A stretch of 22,978 nt of DNA from an uncultured Muribaculaceae bacterium. GTDB lineage: Bacteria; Bacteroidota; Bacteroidia; Bacteroidales; Muribaculaceae. The position numbers and the translations under genes are program-made. Each line of letters opens with the position of its first letter. Position 1 is the stretch's first letter. The stretch covers positions 1-22,978 of the forward strand of contig CAJTWL010000031.1 of assembly GCA_910579845.1 (NCBI GenBank), read 5' to 3'. Shown here piece after piece: positions 1 through 7,209 of this stretch. The notes under the pieces were generated by a model, which did not search any database, was not told the DNA's origin, and was given only the letters and a program-made list of their open reading frames with translations.

Positions 1-31
1 TTTGTCAAGGACTTGCATTTATAACAAGTAA

Positions 32-1330
32 TTAAGCTGCGAATTTAAGGTATATAGCGATAATACAAATACGATAATTGTTGATGATGCATCTATTCCC
101 TCCGGAAGCCAGATAAACGAATATTTTACCGGAAGTCTGATGAATAATTATATCAGGGAGCACACGGCTCAGATAGATTATTCACTGCCGTTCGGCAAGG
201 ATGATAATCAGATATTTGAAACGGGGGCAAAATTAATTATGCGCCATAATTCTACTTACTCATTCACTCAATATGGAAAAACTGAACAGGATGCAGAAAT
301 TGATAAGAATGCAACCACCGAAATGAATCAGAATCAGAATGTGTCTTCTTTGTATGCCACGTATACCGGGACATTTGGTAAAATAAACGCAAGTGGAGGT
401 GTCCGTTACGAGCATACAGATATGGGAATGGAGAATCTCCTTGACAGCAGAGACAAGTTCTGGCGTTCATTGAACGATATCGTTCCGAATGCTGCAGTAT
501 CTTATGTGTTTTCTCCTGCATCCAATTTAAGACTGGCTTATCAGATGAGAATATCCAGACCTTCTTTGTCTCAGCTCTCTCCATATCGGTTCTCTTTTAC
601 CGAAGATATGGTACAACAGGGAAATCCGGACTTGAGCAGTGAAAAGAATAATACTATATCATTGAAGTATTCGAATTTTACACCTTTGATTGGCGGAAAT
701 ATAGGGATAGAATATTCCCAGACAAGTAATGCAATATCCGATTATGCAATTTGGGAAGATGGCAGGCAGGTTTATACATATGCCAATATCGGTTCGAGAA
801 AACGTGTTGCTTTAAACGGATTCCTTATGTATAACATATCTTCAAAAATGACTCTTAATATCAGTGGATCAGTGTCATATACCGACTTAAAAGCCAAATC
901 ATTAAATCAGTCCAATTCCGGTTGGGGTGGAAATTATAATGTGAACTGGAATTATACTATGCCGGGAGACGTGAAGTGTTATGCATATGGGGGGCAGGCT
1001 GTACATATGGTCAATCTGCAGGGCTATTTCTCAGGATGGTATTATTATGGTCTCGGATTCTCAAGAGATTTCCTTAAGAATAAAAAACTTAACGTTGCAG
1101 TAAATGCTTCGAATTTTCTGACAAAATACAGTCACTTCAGAAATGTCGTAGAGACATCCGAATTCAAAAGAATTGGAAAGTCCAAGAATCAGCAGATGAA
1201 TCTTAGCGTGACTTTAAGTTGGAAATTCGGTAATTCAAAAATGGAGCGTAAGAAAACGTCCAAGTCCATACAGAATGATGATGAGTCAAAATCCGGTAAA
1301 TCGCAGAATGGAGGAGGCATTGGTTTATGA
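32..1330 (+). CDS. Outer-membrane beta-barrel receptor, C-terminal part only (5' end missing or frameshifted)
   Basis: This is the C-terminal barrel of a TonB-dependent-receptor-like outer-membrane protein, of the kind classed as outer membrane beta-barrel family protein (OMP_b-brl_3) in Bacteroidota. Alternating aromatic/polar strands, a GNPDLSSEK segment and a near-terminal LSVTLSWKFG strand support this. After the last strand comes a basic, polar tail (ERKKTSKS...KSGKSQNGGG). No signal peptide, carboxypeptidase-like domain or plug is present, so most of the N-terminal half is absent. Coding character runs back through the first in-frame ATG (140) to base 32, so that ATG is not a true start; an in-frame TAA sits at 29-31. 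The stop codon overlaps the start of the PadR gene by 4 nt. The substrate cannot be told. The family call is firm; the state of the 5' end is not. Confidence 0.75.
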   Translation, partial: LSCEFKVYSDNTNTIIVDDASIPSGSQINEYFTGSLMNNYIREHTAQIDYSLPFGKDDNQIFETGAKLIMRHNSTYSFTQYGKTEQDAEIDKNATTEMNQNQNVSSLYATYTGTFGKINASGGVRYEHTDMGMENLLDSRDKFWRSLNDIVPNAAVSYVFSPASNLRLAYQMRISRPSLSQLSPYRFSFTEDMVQQGNPDLSSEKNNTISLKYSNFTPLIGGNIGIEYSQTSNAISDYAIWEDGRQVYTYANIGSRKRVALNGFLMYNISSKMTLNISGSVSYTDLKAKSLNQSNSGWGGNYNVNWNYTMPGDVKCYAYGGQAVHMVNLQGYFSGWYYYGLGFSRDFLKNKKLNVAVNASNFLTKYSHFRNVVETSEFKRIGKSKNQQMNLSVTLSWKFGNSKMERKKTSKSIQNDDESKSGKSQNGGGIGL

Positions 1331-1665
1331 TAAACGAATCAGATATAATTAATTTGAAGTCGCAATTGTTAAAGGGGACTCTGGAATATTGTGTGTTGCT
1401 TATTCTTAGCAGTGGAAAGAATTATGCCACTGAAATTTTCAGAAGATTGAAGGATGCATCAATCGATTCTTCTGAAGCGTCCATATACACACTTCTGAAG
1501 CGTCTGAACAAAGAGAATAAGGTTGAATATGAATGGGAGGAATCTCCATTTGGTCCACCACGTAAATATTTTAAATTAACTGAAACCGGACGTGTTTATC
1601 TCAAATTGATAGATAAGACATGGCGTGATATGACTGATTCCATAATGAAAATTGAAAACTCTTGA
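1327..1665 (+). CDS. PadR-family transcriptional regulator
   Basis: A 112-residue winged-helix DNA-binding protein of the PadR family. It shows the usual order: an N-terminal LLKGTLEYCVLLIL helix, a recognition-helix region SSEASIYTLLKRLNKE (about 50-65), and the wing ESPFGPPRKYFKLTETGR (about 76-93). A short C-terminal helix follows, so it is a PadR-s1-type protein without a long dimerisation arm. Its ATG overlaps the stop of the upstream beta-barrel gene (ATGA), which implies translational coupling. PadR proteins are usually repressors that answer to small molecules or envelope stress. Inference: it may control its own operon, including the receptor gene. The family assignment is clear; the ligand and targets are unknown. 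Confidence 0.88.
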   Translation: MINESDIINLKSQLLKGTLEYCVLLILSSGKNYATEIFRRLKDASIDSSEASIYTLLKRLNKENKVEYEWEESPFGPPRKYFKLTETGRVYLKLIDKTWRDMTDSIMKIENS

Positions 1666-1694
1666 ATTAAAAAACTATAATCTCACATTCCCCG

Positions 1695-1710
1695 TCTCCT
1701 CTTCAGGAGA
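1695..1710 (+). terminator. Weak hairpin terminator candidate after the PadR gene
   Basis: A 6-bp stem (TCTCCT / AGGAGA) with a CTTC loop lies 30 nt past the PadR stop. It is followed by TCAACATTTTTA. The stem is short and the T-run is displaced, so termination is only a possibility. Confidence 0.35.
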
Positions 1711-1754
1711 TCAACATTTTTATGTCAACTGCCTTCTTAAAAGGGATTTTTTTG

Positions 1755-1762
1755 TAATTTTG
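1755..1762 (+). promoter_or_regulatory. Candidate -7 element of the ftsY promoter
   Basis: TAATTTTG fits the Bacteroidota -7 consensus TAnnTTTG and lies about 40 nt before the ftsY ATG. I see no good TTTG -33 box at the expected 19-21 bp distance, so the promoter is only half supported. Confidence 0.4.
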
Positions 1763-1803
1763 TAAAAGAAACTGTTAGTAGTGAATCCCATATATTGATA
1801 AGT

Positions 1804-2760
1804 ATGTTTAAGAAATTCTTCTCTAAAAAGAAAAAGGAAACCCTTGATAATGGCTTGCAAAAAACCAAAGAAGGGGTATGGAGTAAGATATCGCGTGCTG
1901 TTGCCGGTAAGAGCACAATTGATGATGATGTGCTTGATAATCTTGAAGAAGCTTTGATTACAAGTGATGTCGGTGTTGACACGACCTTGAAGATTATAGA
2001 AAGAATACAGGATCGGGTGGCACGTGACAAATATATGGGTACAGCTGAGTTGCGTAGTCTTCTATGTGAGGAAATTTCGGATTTACTTGAGAAATCGGAG
2101 ACTGATTCTCTTGCTGATTTTGAAATACCGTCTGATAAGAAGCCATATGTGATTTTGGTGGTCGGTGTAAATGGTGTAGGGAAAACTACTACAATAGGTA
2201 AACTTGCATATCAATATAAGTCAGCAGGATATAAAGTAATGTTAGGGGCTGCCGATACATTCCGGGCCGCTGCGATTGAACAGCTTGATATTTGGGGAAG
2301 CCGTATAGATGTGCCTGTAGTAAAACAGAAGATGGGAAGCGATCCGGCTGCTGTAGCTTATGATACATTGTCATCTGCCGTAGCTCACGATATGGATGTT
2401 GTGATTATTGATACTGCCGGTAGATTGCACAATAAAACCGGTCTTATGAATGAGTTGACTAAAGTCAGGAATGTTATGCAAAGGGTTGTTCCCGATGCTC
2501 CGCAAGAGATTCTTCTGGTGCTTGACGGATCGACAGGACAGAATGCTTTTGAGCAGGCTCGTCAGTTTGTAGCCGCAACAGAGGTGAATAATCTTGCTAT
2601 AACCAAATTGGATGGAACTTCCAAAGGCGGCGTCGTGATAGGAATAAGTGATCAATTTAAGATTCCTGTTAAATATATAGGTCTTGGAGAAGGAATTGAA
2701 GATATTCAGATTTTCCATCCAAAGGAGTTCATACAATCACTTTTTGGAGATTCAATATAA
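1804..2760 (+). CDS. ftsY: Signal recognition particle receptor FtsY
   Basis: FtsY is the SRP-receptor GTPase that docks ribosome-nascent chain-SRP complexes at the inner membrane. The 318-residue protein has a short basic N-terminus (MFKKFFSKKKKE), a four-helix N domain (about 20-110) and the GTPase domain. GTPase motifs are G1 GVNGVGKTTT at 121-130, the DTFRAAA motif, G3 DTAGR at 203-207 and G4 TKLDG at 267-271. The C-terminal GLGEGIEDI is the FtsY-type closing motif. It lacks the long acidic A domain of E. coli FtsY, as is common outside enterobacteria. I chose the ATG at 1804 over an in-frame TTG three codons upstream because MFKKFFS is a typical FtsY start. It begins a tight operon with rimO and menF. 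Confidence 0.96.
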   Translation: MFKKFFSKKKKETLDNGLQKTKEGVWSKISRAVAGKSTIDDDVLDNLEEALITSDVGVDTTLKIIERIQDRVARDKYMGTAELRSLLCEEISDLLEKSETDSLADFEIPSDKKPYVILVVGVNGVGKTTTIGKLAYQYKSAGYKVMLGAADTFRAAAIEQLDIWGSRIDVPVVKQKMGSDPAAVAYDTLSSAVAHDMDVVIIDTAGRLHNKTGLMNELTKVRNVMQRVVPDAPQEILLVLDGSTGQNAFEQARQFVAATEVNNLAITKLDGTSKGGVVIGISDQFKIPVKYIGLGEGIEDIQIFHPKEFIQSLFGDSI

Positions 2761-2772
2761 TTGAATTTAAGA

Positions 2773-4071
2773 ATGAGAAAGAATCATATCGATATAATAT
2801 CTATGGGATGTTCAAAAAATCTCATAGATTCAGAAAGAATTATAAAGAGACTGGATGCCAAAGGGTATTCAGTCTCTCACAATCCGGAGGTTCCTGATGG
2901 TGAGTATGTAGTTGTAAATACCTGTGGATTTATAGCTGATGCAAAACAGGAGTCAATTGATATTATTCTGCAGCTTGCTTTACTTAAGAAAGCAAAAAAA
3001 ATCGGTAAGATCGTAGCAATGGGGTGTTTGACACAACGCTATATTCATGATTTGAAAAATGAGTTGCCGGAGATAGATTATCTTTACGGGAAGTTTGACT
3101 GGAATAGTTTTATTGATATTCTTCCGGATCTTAAGGTTCCTCAGGATTATAAGATCTGGGAGAGGTCTCTTACTACTCCCCCATTCTCAACATATATGAA
3201 GATCTCCGAAGGTTGTAACAGATTCTGCGCATTTTGTGCTATTCCATTGATAACCGGCAGACATAAATCTCGACCGATTGAGGAAATATTGGAGGAGACA
3301 GAGTCGCTTGTTAAAAAAGGCGTAAAGGAATTCAATGTAATTGCTCAGGATTTGTCTTCTTATGGTCTTGATTTATACGGTTCCCATAAATTAGCGGAGC
3401 TGATAGAGAAGATGGCTTGTATAGAAGGTGTGGAATGGATACGTCTTCATTATGCTTATCCCTCTGATTTTCCGGAGGATATATTGGATGTTATGGCTAA
3501 ATATCCCAATGTCTGCAAATATATGGATATAGCATTACAACATATATCGGATAAAGTCCTTACTAATATGCGCAGACATATTTCCCGAGAAGATACAATT
3601 GATCTTATTGACAGGATGAGAGAGCGAGTGCCCGGTCTTAAAATACGGACAACTCTAATGGTAGGTTTCCCCGGTGAGGGTGAGACAGAGTTTGAGGAAT
3701 TGCTCGAGTTTGTCAGAAACGCAAAATTTGACCGTATGGGTGCCTTTAAATATTCCGAGGAGGATGATACATGGGCTGCAAAGAATCTTGATGATGTCAT
3801 TCCTGAAGATGTGAAGCAGGATCGTCTTGATAAATTGATGGAACTGCAGGCTGGGATTTCGGAAGAACTTAATAATAAGGAAATAGGAAATACTGTAAGA
3901 CTATTGGTGGAGGATATAGATGGAGATATCAGAATATGTCGTTCCCAATGGGACAGTCCTGAGGTTGACATGAATTATTATGTCTCCGGATCGGATGCGA
4001 AACCTGGAGATTTTATCGATGCTGTAATCACGGCAGCAATGCCTTTTGATTTTGAAGCCAAAGCAAAATAA
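2773..4071 (+). CDS. rimO: Ribosomal protein S12 methylthiotransferase RimO
   Basis: RimO is a radical-SAM enzyme that adds a methylthio group to the conserved Asp of ribosomal protein S12. The 432-residue protein has the three-domain MTTase layout. The N-terminal UPF0004 domain has cluster cysteines C13 (SMGCSKN), C51 (NTCGF) and C85 (MGCLTQ). The radical-SAM core has CNRFCAFC at C148/C152/C155, and a C-terminal TRAM-like domain (about 365-432) follows. The start MRKNHIDIISMGCSKN, with SMGCSKN and RHISRE, points to RimO rather than MiaB. I chose the ATG at 2773; an in-frame TTG directly after the ftsY stop is less likely. It lies 12 nt from the ftsY stop, so the two are almost certainly co-transcribed. 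Confidence 0.95.
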   Translation: MRKNHIDIISMGCSKNLIDSERIIKRLDAKGYSVSHNPEVPDGEYVVVNTCGFIADAKQESIDIILQLALLKKAKKIGKIVAMGCLTQRYIHDLKNELPEIDYLYGKFDWNSFIDILPDLKVPQDYKIWERSLTTPPFSTYMKISEGCNRFCAFCAIPLITGRHKSRPIEEILEETESLVKKGVKEFNVIAQDLSSYGLDLYGSHKLAELIEKMACIEGVEWIRLHYAYPSDFPEDILDVMAKYPNVCKYMDIALQHISDKVLTNMRRHISREDTIDLIDRMRERVPGLKIRTTLMVGFPGEGETEFEELLEFVRNAKFDRMGAFKYSEEDDTWAAKNLDDVIPEDVKQDRLDKLMELQAGISEELNNKEIGNTVRLLVEDIDGDIRICRSQWDSPEVDMNYYVSGSDAKPGDFIDAVITAAMPFDFEAKAK

Positions 4072-4083
4072 CACGCTCTAACA

Positions 4084-5103
4084 ATGTTTGACAGTCTCGT
4101 TGCTTACAGATACCCCGACAATGATGGAATAAGATGTTTTGAGGGAGAATTAAGGCAAGGTTTAAGCAAAGGTTTTGTAATTTCTCAGTTTATCAGTAAA
4201 AAAGAATGCTTTCAGACAATTGCCGATTTGAAGCAGATCAGTGCCGAGGAGTTGGATAAGCGCATATATGATCTTTTGTCGACCGAGGATTATTCTGATG
4301 CGGAATCCAATATTCCTGTTGAATCAACTGCCGAAAAGGATTATTTCTATGAGGTCAATTCAATTATTGATGAACTTGGTGATAATCCGCAAGAAAAAAC
4401 TATAGCCTGTCGTCAGATTGTATCATTCGGAAAATTAGATGTCATAAAAACATTTAATACGCTTTGTGATAAATATCCGGACGCCTTTGTATTTCTATTC
4501 TGTGCTCCGTCTTCCGGTGCCTGGATAGGAGCCTCGCCTGAGTTGCTTCTGCAGGCTGACAATTCCATTTTAAGCAGTTATGCACTTGCCGGAACACGCC
4601 CTTATGCTGCCGGTATTGAATGGGACGATAAAAATATTAAAGAGCACCGTATAGTGGCGGATTATATTTTCAATAAATTCAAATCAATTGGAATTAAACC
4701 GGAATCAACTTCTATAATGTCACGAAGGGCTGGAAATGTAGAGCATCTTTTTAAAAGAATATGGGGCAATCTTGAAAATATGGATAAAAAATTCTTACTG
4801 GATGATTTACTGGAAGATCTCTCCCCTACACCTGCGTTGTGCGGTATGCCTAAGAAGGAATCAATGGAACGAATCAATAGACTTGAAAAATTCAAGCGTA
4901 GATTCTATGGAGGATTTTGCGGTATATACGAAGATTGCAATAAATTTAGTTTCTATGTAAATTTAAGATCCCTTTGCTTCGATAATACCCATTGTTGCAT
5001 ATATGCAGGTGGAGGAATAACTTGTCAGTCAGATCCTGGGATGGAATGGAATGAGACTGCGTCCAAGGCGGCTGGCATACAGTCAAGCTTATGTTTTTGC
5101 TAA
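4084..5103 (+). CDS. menF: Isochorismate synthase (chorismate-binding family)
   Basis: This enzyme converts chorismate to isochorismate, the entry step of menaquinone synthesis. The 339-residue protein is the chorismate-binding catalytic domain with a reduced N-terminus. Landmarks are KTIACR with K105 (the general-base Lys position of MenF/EntC), GASPELLL with E153 (general-acid position), ALAGTRPY, KEHRIVADYI with E187 (Mg2+ site), LSPTPALCGMPK around 247-257, FYGGFCGIY and the closing AGGGIT...EWNETASKA. The SPTPALCG segment separates it from anthranilate and aminodeoxychorismate synthases. It starts 12 nt after rimO and is the last gene of that operon. No menD, menB, menC or menE lies next to it here. 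Menaquinone is inferred over a siderophore role because this is the common use in anaerobic Bacteroidales. Confidence 0.85.
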   Translation: MFDSLVAYRYPDNDGIRCFEGELRQGLSKGFVISQFISKKECFQTIADLKQISAEELDKRIYDLLSTEDYSDAESNIPVESTAEKDYFYEVNSIIDELGDNPQEKTIACRQIVSFGKLDVIKTFNTLCDKYPDAFVFLFCAPSSGAWIGASPELLLQADNSILSSYALAGTRPYAAGIEWDDKNIKEHRIVADYIFNKFKSIGIKPESTSIMSRRAGNVEHLFKRIWGNLENMDKKFLLDDLLEDLSPTPALCGMPKKESMERINRLEKFKRRFYGGFCGIYEDCNKFSFYVNLRSLCFDNTHCCIYAGGGITCQSDPGMEWNETASKAAGIQSSLCFC

Positions 5104-5106
5104 GAA

Positions 5107-5136
5107 ATATGCCTGTCGAGAAATCGGCAGGCATAT
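5107..5136. terminator. Bidirectional hairpin terminator between menF and clpX
   Basis: A 13-bp stem (5107-5119 with 5124-5136, one G-U pair) closes a GAAA tetraloop. It begins 3 nt after the menF stop and lies 22 nt beyond the clpX stop on the other strand. A hairpin between two convergent genes is the usual place for a shared terminator. T-runs are weak on both sides (TTTCTTA on the minus side). Confidence 0.75.
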
Positions 5137-5158
5137 GATATATAAAGCTTATTGATAT

Positions 5159-6418
5159 TCAATCGCTTAATTTTGTACGCTCAAAATGAGCTTTTTCCAA
5201 TTGTCGTTCAACATAATTTTCATCTACGACAATTTTCTTCTTTTTTGAAGAAGGCGCTTCGTACATGGCGTCTACCATTATTGTTTCCACAATTGATCGT
5301 AATCCGCGTGCTCCCAATTTATATTCTATCGCCTTGTCGGTTATAAGATCAAGCGCTTCCGGTGTAAATTCAAGCTCTGCACCGTCTATTGCAAACAGTT
5401 TCTTATATTGGCGTGTTATAGCATTCTTTGGTTCTGTCAGAATCCGCAACAATGCATTCTTGTCAAGAGGATCGAGACTCGTAAGAATAGGAAGTCTACC
5501 TATAATCTCGGGTATTAAACCGAAACTTTTAAGGTCCTGAGGCATGACATACCGCATAATATTCTCTCTTTGTTCCTTCTTGCTTTTCTCATCATGTCCG
5601 TATCCCACAACATGGGTGTTGAGGCGAGAAGCAATTTTTCTTTCAATTCCGTCGAACGCTCCTCCGCAAATAAACAGGATATTTTTAGTGTCTACGGGAA
5701 TTAATTTCTGTTCCGGATGTTTGCGTCCGCCATTAGGAGGAACAAGTACTGTACTGCCCTCAAGCAGTTTAAGAAGACCTTGTTGAACTCCCTCTCCACT
5801 TACATCACGTGTAATGGATGGATTAGCACTTTTACGTGCTATCTTATCAATCTCATCAATAAATACAATCCCTTTCTGAGCCTTTTCTACATCGTAATCA
5901 CAAGCCTGCAACAAACGGGTCAACAATGATTCGATATCCTCTCCTACGTAGCCTGCTTCTGTCAAAACTGTTGCATCCACAATCGTAAATGGAACATCGA
6001 GAAGCTTTGCAATTGTCTTGGCTAAAAGCGTTTTACCTGTCCCTGTCGGTCCGACAAGAATAATATTGGATTTATCTATCTCTACATCATCATCGTCTTC
6101 CGTTTTTGTATCGTTTATGCGCTTGTAGTGGTTATAGACGGCAACTGATAAATATTTTTTTGCTTCGTCCTGACCTATAATATATTGGTCAAGAAATCTA
6201 TTTATCTCTTTTGGGGTCGGTATTTTATTAATGCTTTTGGTTTTTTTGCCTTCTTTTGCAGCCTTTCTATCCTGTAGCTGCCTGTCACGGGTCTCATCTA
6301 TGAAACCGATACAGTCGGTACAAAGATTAAGACCGTCAAGCACCTGAACAACAGGTGTCGATACGCTGTCGATTGCTCCGCACATCGAGCATCTCAAACC
6401 ATTGTTTTTATTTGCCAT
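5159..6418 (-). CDS. clpX: ATP-dependent Clp protease ATP-binding subunit ClpX
   Basis: ClpX is the AAA+ unfoldase that feeds substrates into ClpP. The 419-residue protein opens with a C4 zinc-binding domain (C10, C13, C33, C36) that binds adaptors and substrates. The AAA+ module follows: Walker A GPTGTGKT at 123-130, pore-1 loop GYVG at 156-159, Walker B with D188/E189 (VFIDEID), the SANPSITRDVSGEGVQQ box and IPEIIGRLP. The ClpP-docking tripeptide, IGF in E. coli, aligns with VGY (271-273). Its start lies 2 nt after the clpP stop, so the two are translated from one message and their products work as one protease. Confidence 0.97.
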   Translation of the reverse strand: MANKNNGLRCSMCGAIDSVSTPVVQVLDGLNLCTDCIGFIDETRDRQLQDRKAAKEGKKTKSINKIPTPKEINRFLDQYIIGQDEAKKYLSVAVYNHYKRINDTKTEDDDDVEIDKSNIILVGPTGTGKTLLAKTIAKLLDVPFTIVDATVLTEAGYVGEDIESLLTRLLQACDYDVEKAQKGIVFIDEIDKIARKSANPSITRDVSGEGVQQGLLKLLEGSTVLVPPNGGRKHPEQKLIPVDTKNILFICGGAFDGIERKIASRLNTHVVGYGHDEKSKKEQRENIMRYVMPQDLKSFGLIPEIIGRLPILTSLDPLDKNALLRILTEPKNAITRQYKKLFAIDGAELEFTPEALDLITDKAIEYKLGARGLRSIVETIMVDAMYEAPSSKKKKIVVDENYVERQLEKAHFERTKLSD

Positions 6419-6420
6419 TC

Positions 6421-7125
6421 TTATTTTTTAGTGTTGACTAAAATCTTGTCAATCATTCCATATTCCTTAGCTTCAGACGCAATCATCCAATAGTCGCGGT
6501 CCGAGTCTGCCTCAACTTTTTCAAAAGGCTGACCTGAATGATCGGAAATAATCTTGTAGAGTTCCTCCTTCAGTTTAAGTATCTCGCGTGCCGTGATTTC
6601 TATATCTGATGCCTGACCTTGTATACCACCCATCGGCTGGTGAATCATTACACGTGAATGAGGAAGTGCAAAACGTTTACCATGCTCTCCTGATACAAGC
6701 AGTACTGCGGCCATAGATGCGGCCATACCGGTACAGATGGTTGAAACATCAGCATTGATATATTGCATGGTATCATAAATACCGAGACCTGCATATACGG
6801 AGCCACCGGGTGAGTTGATATATAGCGATATATCTTTTTCCGGATCTACGGAATCAAGGTATAGAAGCTGTGCCTGAATAATGTTTGCACTCTGATCTGT
6901 CACTTGAGTCCCAAGAAAAATGATTCGATCCATCATCAGGCGGGAGAATACATCCATCTGTGTGACATTCAGCTGTCGCTCTTCCAGAATATATGGATTC
7001 ATATAATCGGAAGTTGGAGTGAAAACACCTGATGAGGTCTTTTCAATATGTTTTGCATATGAATCAAGGGTCGTTGAGCTAATGCCAAGATGATTCACTG
7101 CATAATTTTTGAAATCGTTGTTCAT
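6421..7125 (-). CDS. clpP: ATP-dependent Clp protease proteolytic subunit ClpP
   Basis: ClpP forms the tetradecameric serine-protease chamber used by ClpX. The 234-residue protein shows the catalytic triad S137 (GMAASMAA), H162 (MIHQPMGG) and D211 (SDRDYW), spaced exactly as in E. coli ClpP (S97/H122/D171). LYINSPGGSVYAG marks the ClpP fold. A stretch of about 40 residues precedes the conserved PYILEERQ region, probably a propeptide removed on maturation. The ATG at 7125 was chosen because an in-frame ATG at 7164 falls inside the hairpin at 7152-7188 and would add 13 non-conserved residues. It lies directly upstream of clpX and downstream of tig. Confidence 0.96.
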   Translation of the reverse strand: MNNDFKNYAVNHLGISSTTLDSYAKHIEKTSSGVFTPTSDYMNPYILEERQLNVTQMDVFSRLMMDRIIFLGTQVTDQSANIIQAQLLYLDSVDPEKDISLYINSPGGSVYAGLGIYDTMQYINADVSTICTGMAASMAAVLLVSGEHGKRFALPHSRVMIHQPMGGIQGQASDIEITAREILKLKEELYKIISDHSGQPFEKVEADSDRDYWMIASEAKEYGMIDKILVNTKK

Positions 7126-7151
7126 TACAAAATAATTGATTTTTGTTAAAC

Positions 7152-7188
7152 TAAATATCTGCATGGAGTTACTCCATGCAGATATTTA
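7152..7188 (-). terminator. Long perfect hairpin between tig and clpP
   Basis: A 17-bp perfect inverted repeat (7152-7168 with 7172-7188) has a 3-nt loop. It lies 22 nt beyond the tig stop in the direction of transcription and is followed on the minus strand by AGTTTAAC. It is probably an intrinsic terminator or attenuator that makes clpPX expression partly independent of tig. A transcript-stabilising or processing hairpin is the alternative. Confidence 0.7.
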
Positions 7189-7209
7189 ACAAATATTGTG
7201 CCAATAAGG

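Noticed and set aside
2371..2736. Minus-strand open frame inside ftsY
   Set aside because: It is antisense to the conserved FtsY GTPase domain and its translation has no recognisable features.
7126..7151. Promoter for clpP directly before its ATG
   Set aside because: TTATTTTG is one base off TAnnTTTG and no -33 box is found at the right spacing.
7126..7164. Upstream in-frame ATG extending ClpP by 13 residues
   Set aside because: It lies within the 17-bp hairpin and the added residues do not match ClpP; the ATG at 7125 gives a normal protein.
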